From Actinomycetota bacterium (GTDB lineage: Bacteria > Actinomycetota > Actinomycetes > Nanopelagicales > Nanopelagicaceae), in contig RGHD01000001.1 of NCBI GenBank assembly GCA_010024385.1, positions 1 through 64,000 of the forward strand: 64,000 nucleotides of DNA, given 5' to 3'. The notes under the pieces were generated by a model, which saw only the letters and a program-made list of their open reading frames with translations, was not told the origin of the DNA and did not search any database. The position numbers and the translations under genes were made by a program. Each line of letters begins with the position of its first letter. Position 1 is the stretch's first letter. Below are positions 10,739 through 22,595 of this stretch, one piece after another.

Positions 10739-11131
10739 CTATCGTTTACCTGCTTTGCGTGCCACTAGACGAGTAGCACTCCAGTCAGCTGCAATAGAAA
10801 AAGATGAGGTCTGAGTTAAACCAGCAGTTGGCGCAGCATCTTGAATATCACTTGGCTCAACATGTCCATCGCGTCCCACCTTGGGAGTTAATACCCAGAT
10901 AGGTCCATTCTCACTTAGATAAGTGAGTGCATCCATTAACTCATCAACTAGATCGCCATCACCATCACGCCACCAGATAATTACGCCATCAACGACTTCA
11001 TGTGCATCACTATCTACAAACTCAGTTTTAGTAATGGCACTAATCGCTTTGCGAAGGCTTTCATCGCAGCCTCCAGAACGGCCGACCTCGAGAACTAGGT
11101 CACCTTCCTTGAACCCCATACGCGCTGGCAC
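10739..11131 (-). CDS. DUF3052 domain-containing protein
   Basis: GFKEGDLVLEVG...WWRDGDGDLVDELMDALTYLSENGPIWVLTPKVGRDGHVEPSDIQDAAPTAGL. Confidence 0.85.
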   Translation of the reverse strand: MPARMGFKEGDLVLEVGRSGGCDESLRKAISAITKTEFVDSDAHEVVDGVIIWWRDGDGDLVDELMDALTYLSENGPIWVLTPKVGRDGHVEPSDIQDAAPTAGLTQTSSFSIAADWSATRLVARKAGKR

Positions 11132-11221
11132 AGGCTAATTCCACACAATGAATGCCCCTTGCACAAGAGATATGGCTAGTCCATTTCGACTTACTGGTCA
11201 GTTCACGCAAGAATAGGCACC

Positions 11222-13942
11222 ATGAGCGAAACCTTTGAGGCGCCCGATCAGATTATCGACCAACTAGTTGATACCGACCCTTCAGAGACGGCCGAATGGC
11301 ATGCATCTTTTGATGCCGCCCTCGCACATGCAGGCCCAGTACGCGCTCGCTATTTAATGTTGAGCCTTTTAAAGCGTGCTCATGAGAAAAAAATAGGTAT
11401 CTCAGACCTTCGCACAACCGACTACATCAACACAATTTCTCCAGAACATGAACCAGCTTTTCCTGGCGATGAGGGCATCGAGCGCAATATCCGTGCGATG
11501 AATCGTTGGAATGCAGCGATGATGGTGCACCGTGCACAGCGTCCAGGTATTGGCGTTGGTGGACATATCTCTACCTATGCATCATCTGCCGCTCTTTATG
11601 AAGTTGGATTTAATCACTTCTTCCGCGGTCAAGATCACCCAGGTGGCGGAGATCAAATCTTTTTCCAAGGACATGCAAGTCCTGGAATGTATGCACGTGC
11701 ATATCTAGAAGGTCGTTTAACTGAGGATCAGTTAGATGGTTTCCGACAAGAACTCTCACATCCAGCTGGAGGACTTTCTTCTTATCCTCACCCTCGTTTG
11801 ATGCCAGATTTTTGGCAGTTCCCAACTGTGTCAATGGGTATCGGACCAATCAATGCTATTTATCAAGCACGCTTTAATCGTTATCTCCACAACCGTGGAA
11901 TCAAAGACACAAGTGATCAACGCGTCTGGGCTTTCCTTGGAGATGGTGAAGTAGATGAAGTCGACACATTGGGTGCTATTGGTTTAGCAACACGTGAAAA
12001 ACTCGACAACTTAACTTTTGTTGTGAACTGTAATTTGCAACGACTTGATGGTCCGGTTCGTGGAAATGGCAAAATCATTCAAGAGCTTGAATCAATCTTT
12101 GGCGGCGCTGGTTGGAATGTTATTAAGGTGATTTGGGGCCGCGAGTGGGATCCACTATTGGCTCAAGATCGCGAAGGCGCACTTGTTAACTTGATGAATA
12201 AGACTTTAGATGGTGATTACCAGACTTTTAAAGCTGAATCCGGTGCCTATGTTCGCGAAAACTTCTTCGGTCGCGATCCTCGAACAGCAGCGATGGTTGC
12301 AGATTGGTCTGATGAAAAAATCTGGGGCCTTAAGCGCGGAGGACACGACTACAAGAAATTATTTGCTGCATACACCGCGGCAACTCAAAACAATGGCCGC
12401 CCAACAGTTATTTTGGCTAAGACAATTAAGGGCTGGACACTTGGATCCAGCTTTGAAGGTCGTAACTCCACTCACCAAATGAAGAAGATGTCACTTGAAG
12501 ACATTATGCGCTTTCGTGACACATTGCATCTAGATATTCCAGATGAGAAGTTAGATAAGTACTTACCTCCATACTTAAAGCCAGCAGCTGACTCACCTGA
12601 AGCTTTGTATCTAGCAGAGCGTCGCGCGGCCCTAGGTGGATCTATTCCTCGTCGCCGCTCAATTTCACGCCCGCTTACTCAACCTGATGATTCTGTTTAT
12701 GAATCAGTTAAGCGCGGTTCTGGTCATCAGGAGATTGCTACAACGATGGCATTTGTTCGCATGCTCAAAGATTTAGTGAAAGACCCTGGACTTGGGGCCA
12801 GAATTGTTCCAATCATTCCGGATGAGGCTCGCACATTTGGTATGGACTCATTGTTCCCAACGTTAAAGATCTATTCACCCAATGGGCAGCAATATGCAGC
12901 CGTTGATCGTGAATTGATGTTGTCATACAAGGAGTCAACTACTGGTGTGATTCTTCACGAAGGCATTAATGAAGCTGGTTCTGTTGCATCCTTTACTGCA
13001 GTGGGCTCTTCTTACTCCACCCACGATGAACCAATGATTCCTATCTATATCTTCTATTCGATGTTCGGTTTCCAGCGCACTGGAGATGCTTTCTGGGCTG
13101 CAGCTGATCAATTAGTACGTGGCTTTGTAATCGGTGCAACCGCAGGTCGCACCACACTTAACGGTGAAGGTTTACAGCATGAAGATGGCCATTCACCACT
13201 TCTTGCTTCAACTAACCCAGCCGTGGTTTCTTATGACCCAGCCTTTGCATTTGAACTTGGACATATTGTTAAAGATGGTTTGCGCCGTATGTATGGTGAG
13301 AACAGCGAAAACATTTATTATTACATCACTGTTTATAACGAGCCATATGTGCACCCATCTGAACCTGAAAATCTAGATGTGGAAGGTCTGCTCAAAGGTA
13401 TTTATCTTTACTCTCCAGCAGCGAAATCACGCAAGAAATCAGCGCAGATCTTGGCATCAGGTGTTGGTGTGAACTGGGCACTTAAGGCCCAGCAATTACT
13501 TGCCGATGACTGGGGCGTTAAAGCATCTGTCTGGTCAGTTACTTCTTGGAATGAACTTCGCCGTGATGGTTTAGAAACAGATCGCCACAATCTTCTTAAT
13601 CCACAAGATAAGAAGCGTGCATACATTTCACAGAAGCTAGCTGGTTACAAAGGTCCAGTAATTGCTGTCAGTGATTACATGCGCTCTGTGCAAGATCAAA
13701 TTGCGCCATGGGTTGATGCGCCTTTCTATTCACTTGGTACTGATGGCTTTGGATTATCAGATACTCGTGGTGCACTTCGCCGTCACTTCAAAGTTGATGC
13801 TGAATCAATAGCAGTTGCTGTGTTGCAGCAATTGTGTAATCAAGGTGATATCAAGAAAAGTATTGTCACTAAGGCCATGGAAAAGTATCGTATTCACGAT
13901 GTCTCAGCTGCAGATGCTGGCAATACCGAAGGCTCAGGTTGA
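11222..13942 (+). CDS. aceE: pyruvate dehydrogenase E1 component, homodimeric type
   Basis: 906 aa; [40 protein letters not shown] ThDP motif. Confidence 0.96.
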   Translation: MSETFEAPDQIIDQLVDTDPSETAEWHASFDAALAHAGPVRARYLMLSLLKRAHEKKIGISDLRTTDYINTISPEHEPAFPGDEGIERNIRAMNRWNAAMMVHRAQRPGIGVGGHISTYASSAALYEVGFNHFFRGQDHPGGGDQIFFQGHASPGMYARAYLEGRLTEDQLDGFRQELSHPAGGLSSYPHPRLMPDFWQFPTVSMGIGPINAIYQARFNRYLHNRGIKDTSDQRVWAFLGDGEVDEVDTLGAIGLATREKLDNLTFVVNCNLQRLDGPVRGNGKIIQELESIFGGAGWNVIKVIWGREWDPLLAQDREGALVNLMNKTLDGDYQTFKAESGAYVRENFFGRDPRTAAMVADWSDEKIWGLKRGGHDYKKLFAAYTAATQNNGRPTVILAKTIKGWTLGSSFEGRNSTHQMKKMSLEDIMRFRDTLHLDIPDEKLDKYLPPYLKPAADSPEALYLAERRAALGGSIPRRRSISRPLTQPDDSVYESVKRGSGHQEIATTMAFVRMLKDLVKDPGLGARIVPIIPDEARTFGMDSLFPTLKIYSPNGQQYAAVDRELMLSYKESTTGVILHEGINEAGSVASFTAVGSSYSTHDEPMIPIYIFYSMFGFQRTGDAFWAAADQLVRGFVIGATAGRTTLNGEGLQHEDGHSPLLASTNPAVVSYDPAFAFELGHIVKDGLRRMYGENSENIYYYITVYNEPYVHPSEPENLDVEGLLKGIYLYSPAAKSRKKSAQILASGVGVNWALKAQQLLADDWGVKASVWSVTSWNELRRDGLETDRHNLLNPQDKKRAYISQKLAGYKGPVIAVSDYMRSVQDQIAPWVDAPFYSLGTDGFGLSDTRGALRRHFKVDAESIAVAVLQQLCNQGDIKKSIVTKAMEKYRIHDVSAADAGNTEGSG

Positions 13943-15672
13943 TCTCACGAATTGCAATTAGCGATATCTCCCCCGCGGTTTACTTCGGTGGAGAATTTTT
14001 ACCTGTTAAAGCAGTATCTGGTGAGACTATTCAAGTCAGTGCGACAGCTGTCATCGAGGGCCATGAAAAGCTCGCCGCCCAAGTAGTTTTGCATGATTCG
14101 AAAGGCAAAGTGGTCTCTCGCGCTGATATGAAAGAAAGATGGCCTGGAACTAATCGTTATGAAGGCTCAATAACTATCCCCGCGCAAGGTGATTATTTTT
14201 TTGTCATTGAAGCCGATAGCACCTCCCAATATCGCACAGTCTATGGATCATCAGAAAAGTACCCAGTCCGAGCTGATCGCGAGCGCGCACTAATTGGTGC
14301 TTGGTATGAGTTCTTTCCACGCAGTGAAGGCGCTATAAAAAATGCCGATGGAACAATTACTTCTGGAACATTTGTAAGTGCGACAAAGAGATTACCTGCA
14401 GTTGCAGCCATGGGCTTTGATGTTTTATATCTGCCCCCTATTCATCCCATCGGTATTACCCATCGCAAGGGACCTAATAACTCTCTAACTGCTGGTCCCA
14501 ATGACCCTGGTGTGCCATGGGCTATTGGAAATTCAGATGGTGGCCATGATGCGATTAACCCAGAGCTTGGAACAATGAAAGATTTTGAAAACTTTGTTGC
14601 AGCTGCGAAGAAGGCAGGCTTAGAGATTGCATTAGATCTAGCACTTCAAACTTCACCTGATCATCCGTGGGTGAAAAGTAATCCTCAATGGTTTAACAAA
14701 CGTGCCGATGGAACTATTGCATATGCTGAAAATCCACCCAAGAAGTACCAAGATATCTATCCCATTAACTTTGATGATGACTACGAAGGTATTAGAGATG
14801 AAGTCCTGCGCATCATCCGCTTGTGGGTTTCAAAGGGTGTAAAAATTTTTCGTGTTGATAACCCACACACCAAGCCCGTCCACTTCTGGCAAGACTTGCT
14901 CAATATTGTGCACAAAGAAAGCCCAGAAGTAATCTTTTTAGCTGAAGCTTTCACAGCACCAGCCATGATGCATGCACTTGGTAAAGCAGGCTTTCACCAG
15001 TCCTATACATATTTCACCTGGCGCACAAGCAAGTCAGAGCTCACTGAATACGGCCGTGAAGTCGCCCAACAAACTTCCGCCTTCTTTCGCCCAAATTTTT
15101 GGGTCAACACGCCAGATATCAATCCTTTCCACTTACAAAGTGGCAATCCAGCAATGTTTGCATTACGAGCAGTTCTAGCTTCAACTCTTACGCCTTCATG
15201 GGGAATGTATGCAGGATATGAAATTTATGAGCACCGAGCTTTTAAAGAAGGTGGCGAAGAGTATTTAGATTCAGAAAAGTATGAAATCAAGATACGTGAT
15301 TGGGATGGCGCAGCAAAAAAGGGTCTCACCCTTGCACCATTCATTACTCAGCTCAACGCAATTCGTAAAGCTAATCCAGCTCTTCAGCAACTTCGTAATC
15401 TTGTATTTCACAACACTGAGTCTGAAGCAATCATTGCTTATTCAAAGCGCGAAGGCAAGAACTTGATTTTGGTTGTTGTAAACCTTGATCCTTCCTTTGC
15501 TCAAGGCACCATTGTTCACTGGGATATGAATGCACTAGGTCTTGAAGGTACTTTTGCAGTCAAAGATCTTCTTGATGGTAAGAGCTTTGATTGGTCTGAG
15601 CACCAATTCATTCAGCTCGATCCCACTCGCCCAGTCGGCAAAGTTGCCCACATCTGCCAAGTGAAGCTTTAA
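13939..15672 (+). CDS. glgE: alpha-1,4-glucan:maltose-1-phosphate maltosyltransferase (lacks the usual helical insert)
   Basis: [73 protein letters not shown] start overlapping the aceE stop. Confidence 0.92.
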   Translation: MISRIAISDISPAVYFGGEFLPVKAVSGETIQVSATAVIEGHEKLAAQVVLHDSKGKVVSRADMKERWPGTNRYEGSITIPAQGDYFFVIEADSTSQYRTVYGSSEKYPVRADRERALIGAWYEFFPRSEGAIKNADGTITSGTFVSATKRLPAVAAMGFDVLYLPPIHPIGITHRKGPNNSLTAGPNDPGVPWAIGNSDGGHDAINPELGTMKDFENFVAAAKKAGLEIALDLALQTSPDHPWVKSNPQWFNKRADGTIAYAENPPKKYQDIYPINFDDDYEGIRDEVLRIIRLWVSKGVKIFRVDNPHTKPVHFWQDLLNIVHKESPEVIFLAEAFTAPAMMHALGKAGFHQSYTYFTWRTSKSELTEYGREVAQQTSAFFRPNFWVNTPDINPFHLQSGNPAMFALRAVLASTLTPSWGMYAGYEIYEHRAFKEGGEEYLDSEKYEIKIRDWDGAAKKGLTLAPFITQLNAIRKANPALQQLRNLVFHNTESEAIIAYSKREGKNLILVVVNLDPSFAQGTIVHWDMNALGLEGTFAVKDLLDGKSFDWSEHQFIQLDPTRPVGKVAHICQVKL

Positions 15673-15675
15673 GAA

Positions 15676-17369
15676 ATGGGAATCTTTTCTAGATTTATTA
15701 AGAAAAATTCAACCCCCCATATTCAGCCTGCAACTTTTCTCAATCCACATTCAACTTTAGGTGAACTTGATCTGTATCTCATTACTGAAGGTCGCCATGA
15801 ACAGTTATGGAAAGCTTTAGGAGCACATGTTCGCCGAGATGATTCAAATGAGCTTCTAGGTACTGCTTTTTCAGTATGGGCACCTAATGCACAAGCTGTT
15901 TCACTCATTGGTGATCACAATTTCTGGGATAAGAACACTCACAAAATGGTTCGTATTGGCTCCTCGGGCATCTGGGAAATCTTTATCCCAGATATCGGAG
16001 TTGGAACTAGATATAAGTTTGCAGTTTGTGGCATAGATGGACGCTGGGTTGATCACGCCGACCCAATGTCTCGTGCCACTGAAATTCCACCGCTGACCGC
16101 TTCGATTGTCGAAGAATCGAACTATGTATGGAGTGATTCAGAGTGGCTTAATACGCGCAGAGAGTTTGAACCATGGCGCTCCCCTGTTTCTGTCTATGAA
16201 GTGCATTTAGGTTCTTGGAAGCTAGGACTTTCATATCGAGAGCTTGCAATTGAATTAGTTGATTATGTCCGAGCACAAGGATTCACTCATGTTGAATTCC
16301 TACCAGTAACTGAGCATCCTTATGGGCCATCGTGGGGTTACCAAGTAACTTCCTTCTTTGCACCCACTTCTCGCTTTGGTTCTCCTGATGATTTCAAGTT
16401 CCTAGTAGATGCATTGCATGCTGCCGGCATTCCTCCATGCTTTATTTGGACTACTCACGCAAAGAAGGCGAATGGGTGCCAAATATCAATGGTGGCCGTG
16501 AGAATTTAGAAGCAGTTCAGCTGCTCCAAGAAGCTACTTCCACAGCCTATAAAACCCACCCAGGCATCATGATGATCGCCGAAGAATCAACTGCGTGGTC
16601 TGGCGTCACTCGTGACACTTCATCTGGCGGTCTTGGCTTTGGCTTTAAATGGAATATGGGTTGGATGCATGACACGTTGCAGTATCTACAACATGATCCT
16701 ATTCACCGCGTTTATCACCACAATGAAGTAACTTTCTCAATTCTCTATGCCTGGAGTGAGAACTTCATGCTGCCGCTCTCCCATGATGAAGTAGTCCATG
16801 GCAAAGGCCAGTTAGTAAATAAGTTCCCTGGAGATCGCTGGCAAAAAACTGCAACGCTGCGTGCTTTGTATGGATTTATGTGGGCGCATCCAGGTAAGAA
16901 ACTTTTGTTTATGGGAAGTGAATTTGCGCAAAATGATGAGTGGAATGAAAGTGCTGGTCTGCAGTGGTATTTGACAGAGTATGGTGAGCATCAAGGTGTT
17001 CAAAAATGTGTTGCTGAAATAAACGCTCTCTATAAAAAAGTTCCATCACTTTGGGAGAAGGACACATCGCCTGAAGGATTCACATGGCTAGTTGGAAATG
17101 ATGGCGCAGCAAATGTTCTCGCTTTTGCTCGCTGGGATGAACAAGGAACTCCATTCGTTGCAATTACAAACTTCTCTCCCATGCCACATGAAAAATACTC
17201 CTTGCCATTTCCGACTACTGGTACATGGATCGAAGTGCTCAACACAGATGATTTAGCGTATGGCGGCAGCGGAATATCAAATGAATCTGTAATAGTAAAT
17301 GATGCGGCGCAACTAGTTGCACAGATACGAATTCCACCACTTGCAACCATTTGGTTTAAACGCTCTTAA
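15676..17369 (+). pseudogene. glgB: 1,4-alpha-glucan branching enzyme, disrupted by an apparent internal deletion plus frameshift near 16429
   Basis: 15676-16509 encodes the N-terminal half to [10 protein letters not shown]; 16437-17369 in another frame resumes at [16 protein letters not shown]; the DWVPxHFP and DGLRVDAVAS region is absent. Confidence 0.88.
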
Positions 17370-18540
17370 GGGCTTTTGCAAAAAAAGGAACTGTTAGCAA
17401 AAGAACTGCCGGAATAATTAGTCCGATTGTTAGCGAAGTAGCTTGAGCAGTCCAAGCAACAATCCATTTTAAAATGAAAGCCAAGATAATGTTTGCGACC
17501 CCAATATGGCCAATAACAACGCTTGCTGGGTGCTTGGAACGAGCATTAGCTGCAGTCATAAATGTTGGACCAAGGAAAGAGCTCCCAAGGCCCGCAATGG
17601 AGAAGCCAATACAGATAACTAAGAAAGCAATATTTTGATTAGCTACAAATACTGCCCTTGCAAGGAAGATGCTAACAAGAAAAGATGATCCGGCAAGTAA
17701 TGATGCCTGGATGGCTAGGCGTTCCAATGTATAGCGTGGAAGTAAGTAATGAACTGTTAATCTTCCAAAAATCATCCACATGGTGAAGAGAATGAAGGGC
17801 AGAGTGTTAAGACCACTCTTGATGCCAATCTCTTCTTTTGTGTAAATAGTTGCCCAGTCACTTAAGGCGAATTCTAGAAATATTGCACAAATCAAACCAA
17901 ATGAAACTAGGCGATCGAAGGAAAACCCTGCAAATAATTCTTTCAACTTATATTCGATGTTGACATCTTGGTTGGCTTTAAGGAGTTCTGGTGCAAAAGA
18001 GTTAATTACTACACTTTGAATAAAAAAGATGATTACAACTAATAACCCTATATGCGTGTGGAGTGAGACCCGGTCTACTAGAAACCCTGAAATAAAAGCG
18101 GTGAGTAGTGCCCCTGCTGCCCACACCCCACTCATCTGAGTAATGATGAATTTACCAGTACGATCTTGGAAATTAAATCCTTGGGCATTGATAGCGATAT
18201 GAAAAGCTGATATCGCCGCACCAAAGGCAATATTTGCAAGAAAGAATATGAGTGCTGAATCGATGTTAGTGAGGATTATCAATGTTGCCATGAGGAAGAA
18301 GGAGGCAACATATAGAACTTTCTTAACACCAATCTTGTGAACTATGTGTCCCACAGTTAGCAGCGAGATAAGTGAACCCAATGCACCAGTACTAATAAGT
18401 GATCCGAACCCACCATTGGTCAGTTTGAGTGCTTCTTTAACTTCCGGAAAGCGGGGAACCCACGACATGATTCCAAGTCCAAAAGTGAAGAAGAGAATTC
18501 TGAGGTAGTTGAGCTCTTTTTCAGGGGTAATAATGCGCAT
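17356..18540 (-). CDS. MFS transporter
   Basis: 394 aa, about 12 predicted hydrophobic helices, MFS-type N-half [24 protein letters not shown]. Confidence 0.8.
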   Translation of the reverse strand: MRIITPEKELNYLRILFFTFGLGIMSWVPRFPEVKEALKLTNGGFGSLISTGALGSLISLLTVGHIVHKIGVKKVLYVASFFLMATLIILTNIDSALIFFLANIAFGAAISAFHIAINAQGFNFQDRTGKFIITQMSGVWAAGALLTAFISGFLVDRVSLHTHIGLLVVIIFFIQSVVINSFAPELLKANQDVNIEYKLKELFAGFSFDRLVSFGLICAIFLEFALSDWATIYTKEEIGIKSGLNTLPFILFTMWMIFGRLTVHYLLPRYTLERLAIQASLLAGSSFLVSIFLARAVFVANQNIAFLVICIGFSIAGLGSSFLGPTFMTAANARSKHPASVVIGHIGVANIILAFILKWIVAWTAQATSLTIGLIIPAVLLLTVPFFAKALKSV

Positions 18541-18541
18541 A

Positions 18542-19402
18542 TTAGAAAAGGGCGTTAGCTAACGCACTGCGGGCTGCAGTTAAGCGTGAATCTGCTGGAT
18601 CAACTAAGGCAAAGAGTGAAAGAAGATGCTCTTTGGCCTTATTGCGCTCATCACCTGTTCTTTCCTTGACTTCATTTACAAGGCGATTAAAGGCTGCTTC
18701 AACTCCCCCATTTACCATCTCCATATCCGCAGCTTGCAGCTGTAAAGACAAGTCGGCGGGATTATTAGTTGCTTCTTTGATTACTACGTCCAATACCAAA
18801 CCTTTTGTGCGAATAAGTAGTTGAGTTTGAGCAAGACCTAGCTTGGCATAAGAGTGAGATGGCTTTCTAGCAAGTAATTTCTTATAAGCAATCTCGGCAG
18901 TCATATAATCACCAGCTTCAAGAGCGGCGACTGCTTCTTCTTCCTCAGGTTCAATAACTTCTACTGGTGCATCACCAACGCCTTGTTCGGAAGCTAAAGT
19001 TATAACCTTATCTAGAACCAATCGAATCTGTGCTTCAGGATAGGCTTGTTCAAATAGAGGAACAATTTGCTCATTAATGAGTGCAACAGCATAAGGAATT
19101 TTTTGAGTTTGCAGAGCCTGTGCAACTTGTGGTTGAGCATCAATATCAACTCGTCCCAGACTCCATGCACCTTTATAACTAGATTCAAGTAGACCCATCA
19201 CATTGAGCATTTCAACTGACTCAGCACTGCGCGGCGACCAGCAAAACAAGATGACTGGACGTGTTTTTGATAGAGGCAAAAGTTCGGTCGTTAAGTTCGC
19301 AGCCGTAACTTCAACTCCTGGAGTGGGTCCTGTTGCTACATTCTTTGGCTTACCTAATGAGCTCAAATCAACAGCTTTTGCAAAATTAGGTGGGTTGCTC
19401 AC
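18542..19402 (-). CDS. YbbN-like tetratricopeptide/thioredoxin-fold co-chaperone
   Basis: Thioredoxin-like N-terminus followed by EEEEAVAALEAGDYMTAEIAYKKLLARKPSHSYAKLGLAQ. Confidence 0.8.
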   Translation of the reverse strand: MSNPPNFAKAVDLSSLGKPKNVATGPTPGVEVTAANLTTELLPLSKTRPVILFCWSPRSAESVEMLNVMGLLESSYKGAWSLGRVDIDAQPQVAQALQTQKIPYAVALINEQIVPLFEQAYPEAQIRLVLDKVITLASEQGVGDAPVEVIEPEEEEAVAALEAGDYMTAEIAYKKLLARKPSHSYAKLGLAQTQLLIRTKGLVLDVVIKEATNNPADLSLQLQAADMEMVNGGVEAAFNRLVNEVKERTGDERNKAKEHLLSLFALVDPADSRLTAARSALANALF

Positions 19403-19411
19403 GTTGTAATC

Positions 19412-20647
19412 CTACTGGGCGATGAGGTCAACACCAGAATCGCGTCGATACGGCAGAATCTCTGCTACATAGTTATCGGCAGCAAACTCTAAGCCCACAT
19501 CAGCTCCCTTTTGTTCGCTTAAATACCAGCGATTTTCAAGGATTTCATGGAACATTTGAGCTGGCTCTACCCGTCCACGCATCTGTTCTGGGATTCGGTT
19601 GACAATGGGCTCAAAGACTTCTGTAAACCATGTCTTAGCCATTTCGGTCACAGACATAGAAGAGTTTTCATGACGGGCACGGTAGCGATCAAAGGATGCG
19701 AGTAAGCGTTTGGCTTGTAGCTCTTCCGTTTCAATTCCCATCAACTCACGCAAACGTTGCGTGTGATAACCAGCTGCAACTAATCGGGGTTGGAAAGATA
19801 GAAGCTGTGTGTCACCATCGATTGTGATTGACACTTCTTCCACAGCAAAACCTAAGTCATGCAACTGGCGCATCGCGCGCTCCACTGCATGTCGATCCTT
19901 AGGATCAAGTAGTTGGCGCTCTTTAAGAGCAGACCAAATTCTGCGGTAGCGACGAATAACAGCTTCGGCTGCGCGTACTGGCTCCATACCGTGATATAAC
20001 ACTCCAGATAAACGTAAGTCTTCTAACTCAGCAGCTACGTTAAACATTGCAATTTCTAAATCATGTTCTCTTTGACCATCACTTAGGGTTTTTTGAAATT
20101 CTCCTGTTTCAGCATCTACAAGATAGGCAGCAAAGCCTTCAGCATCTCGGCGAAAAAGTGTATTTGATAGTGAACAATCGCCCCACCAAAAACCTAATAA
20201 GTGCAACCGAACAAGTAGCAAAGCAAGAGCATTGGCCATCGTATTAATGTCATGAGCGGTGACTGAGCCAGAGAGCAGAACGCGATAAGGTAATGAATAT
20301 GGCAAGAAACGAGTGACTATCGCACATGGAAGTTCCTCTCCTGCAGAATCAGTTCTACCTTCAACAACTGCAATTTGTTCAACGCAAGGAGCATTCAAAG
20401 AAGTAAGTTCACGCAAGACCTTGTATTCGCGGTTAGCAAACTCAGGTACTGTTTCTTTGACGGCATAGACCGGGGCTTCTGGATCTGCGGTCGCTCGAAC
20501 TAAGCGAACTACGTGGCGAGAAATACCACGCTTTTCTGCTAGAGCAGGATCTTCTGGCCACTCTTCTAAACTCTGATGCCAAGGCAGGCCAGTAACAGCT
20601 GCGATCTCCTCGCCTAAACCTGTTATCCGTAGGGCCATAAGGCTCAT
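19412..20647 (-). CDS. DUF4032 / lipopolysaccharide-kinase-like protein
   Basis: LHLLGFWWGDCSLSNTLFRRDAEGFAAYLVDAETGE kinase-like motif. Confidence 0.8.
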   Translation of the reverse strand: MSLMALRITGLGEEIAAVTGLPWHQSLEEWPEDPALAEKRGISRHVVRLVRATADPEAPVYAVKETVPEFANREYKVLRELTSLNAPCVEQIAVVEGRTDSAGEELPCAIVTRFLPYSLPYRVLLSGSVTAHDINTMANALALLLVRLHLLGFWWGDCSLSNTLFRRDAEGFAAYLVDAETGEFQKTLSDGQREHDLEIAMFNVAAELEDLRLSGVLYHGMEPVRAAEAVIRRYRRIWSALKERQLLDPKDRHAVERAMRQLHDLGFAVEEVSITIDGDTQLLSFQPRLVAAGYHTQRLRELMGIETEELQAKRLLASFDRYRARHENSSMSVTEMAKTWFTEVFEPIVNRIPEQMRGRVEPAQMFHEILENRWYLSEQKGADVGLEFAADNYVAEILPYRRDSGVDLIAQ

Positions 20648-20722
20648 TCTTCCCTAAAAATGTGACGAGAAGATGAACACCACGTCTCATACAAGTGAGA
20701 TAACTATCTTTACAATGCACCT

Positions 20723-21850
20723 ATGGCAATTAAAGAGCGAATTAAGAAGGTTACGAAGCGAGCAGCCAAACCTGCGCAAACTCCGACAGATTTTGGGGTT
20801 GCCGGTGTTCCTATCAATAGATCCCATCCGTATTACTTTGGATTTGTCGCCACTTTAGGTGCTCTAACTGCAATCGTATTGATGCGCGCTCTTGCCAGCG
20901 TCTCTCAAATATTTATTTTGATTCTCATTGCGCTATTTTTGGCAACAGGCCTAAACCCAGCGGTTGAAGCTCTTCGCCGTCGTAATATGTCACGTGTTAC
21001 CGCGGTAACAATTATATTCACCTCAGTAATTGCTTTTGTTATCTTCTTTGCTCTTGTGGTTGCCCCTCCAGTGATTACTCAAGGAACTCAACTCATTAAT
21101 AAAGCCCCTACTCTTTTAGCTGATCTGACTAATAATTCAACAATTAATAAGCTCAATGATCAATATGGAATTATCGATACCCTACAAAGTAAATTAACTT
21201 CAGTTACTTCAGATGGAACATTATTAATTTCAGCATTTGGTGGAGTTATTGGTGTCGGCAAATCAGTACTTTCAGGTTTTTTCACATTCCTTACTATCCT
21301 GGTTCTGACTCTCTATTTCATCACTTCCCTGCCTCAGGCTGTTAATCTTGGGCTTTCATTAGTTCCTGCAAGTCGCCGCACACGAATTGGTCACCTGACA
21401 AATGCAATCATTGCTCGTGTGGGCTCATTTGTAGGCAGCCAAATAGTTATTGCCGCTATGGCCTCAGTCTTTGTTTTTGCGCTCTCACTAGTCCTAGGTC
21501 TGCCTTCACCTATAGCCATTGGAATGATTGTTTTTGTCTGTGGATTAATTCCATTGGTTGGACATTTCTTAGGTTCTGGAATTGTCACAATCATTGCACT
21601 CACTCAGTCAATTGCAATCGGTATTATAGCTTTCGTCGCATATGTAGTTTATGTTCAGATTGAAAACTATGTTGTAACACCACGAATAATGAAAAGAACT
21701 TTGGCAGTTCCTGGTGCCGTAACAATCATTTCTGCCCTTATCGGCTCATCACTCTTGGGCCTAGTCGGCGGATTACTTGCCGTGCCTGTTGCTGCTTCGA
21801 TTATTTTGATTTTGGATGAAGTCGTAATACCTCGCGCTAATAACTCTTAA
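20723..21850 (+). CDS. AI-2E family transporter
   Basis: Multi-TM; IENYVVTPRIMKRTLAVPGAVTIISALIGSSLLGLVGGLLAVPVAA. Confidence 0.87.
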   Translation: MAIKERIKKVTKRAAKPAQTPTDFGVAGVPINRSHPYYFGFVATLGALTAIVLMRALASVSQIFILILIALFLATGLNPAVEALRRRNMSRVTAVTIIFTSVIAFVIFFALVVAPPVITQGTQLINKAPTLLADLTNNSTINKLNDQYGIIDTLQSKLTSVTSDGTLLISAFGGVIGVGKSVLSGFFTFLTILVLTLYFITSLPQAVNLGLSLVPASRRTRIGHLTNAIIARVGSFVGSQIVIAAMASVFVFALSLVLGLPSPIAIGMIVFVCGLIPLVGHFLGSGIVTIIALTQSIAIGIIAFVAYVVYVQIENYVVTPRIMKRTLAVPGAVTIISALIGSSLLGLVGGLLAVPVAASIILILDEVVIPRANNS

Positions 21851-22557
21851 TACTCAAGAGGCAGAGGGCTGGTATCGCCAGTCACAATGGTGTTGATTTC
21901 AGATAGCACGCGATGAACTGATGGTTCACCTACCCAAAGATGCTTGGCATCATCTATTGGAATAATATTTAACTTAGGCACGATAGCAAAGCGCTCTCTA
22001 GCAGCATCTGGTTTCAAGTAATCATCATGTTCGGGCACAAGGGCAGTAATTGATCGTGGATCAGTGTTCCAATACAAAAGCTCTTGATTAGTTGTTGTAC
22101 GTAGCGGTGGGCTAAGAAGTATCAAGCCTTGATGGCGTGGATCTTTGGCATGGCGCAAAGCTAGATCTGTTCCAAATGACCAACCAACAATCCATAGATT
22201 TTCTAACGCTAAAACTTCGAAGCAATAATTAATCATTGCTTGAACATCTAAACCTTCTGCTCCTCCATTATCAAATGCTCCAGAACTTGTGCCAGCTTCA
22301 GATGTTGTCCCACGTGTGTTAAAACGAACAACAGTTATGCCTGCCAGAGCTGGAAGACGGTTCGCTGCTTTCTTATAAACATGGCTATCCATCATTCCCC
22401 CTGCAGTTGGCAGTGGGTGCAGAGTTAAAATCGCACCTCTTGATTGACCTAAAGGTGCGCAAACTTCTCCGATTAAATCCACGCCATCGCTAGTAAGAAC
22501 ATGAAATGGTGTGCGAAGGGCCGGCAAAACTGTGCTGGGTCTGATTATCTCGGCCAT
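21847..22557 (-). CDS. alpha/beta hydrolase
   Basis: LTLHPLPTAGGMMDSHVYKKAANRL; GWSFGTD nucleophile elbow. Confidence 0.82.
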   Translation of the reverse strand: MAEIIRPSTVLPALRTPFHVLTSDGVDLIGEVCAPLGQSRGAILTLHPLPTAGGMMDSHVYKKAANRLPALAGITVVRFNTRGTTSEAGTSSGAFDNGGAEGLDVQAMINYCFEVLALENLWIVGWSFGTDLALRHAKDPRHQGLILLSPPLRTTTNQELLYWNTDPRSITALVPEHDDYLKPDAARERFAIVPKLNIIPIDDAKHLWVGEPSVHRVLSEINTIVTGDTSPLPLEY

Positions 22558-22595
22558 ACTTCAAATCTTATCTTCACCCCACTAGGCTTCCAACC

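Noticed and set aside
16437-17369. Stand-alone second branching-enzyme gene starting at ATG 16437
   Set aside because: The ATG is an internal Met of the conserved [14 protein letters not shown] motif, so this is the C-terminal half of the disrupted glgB.
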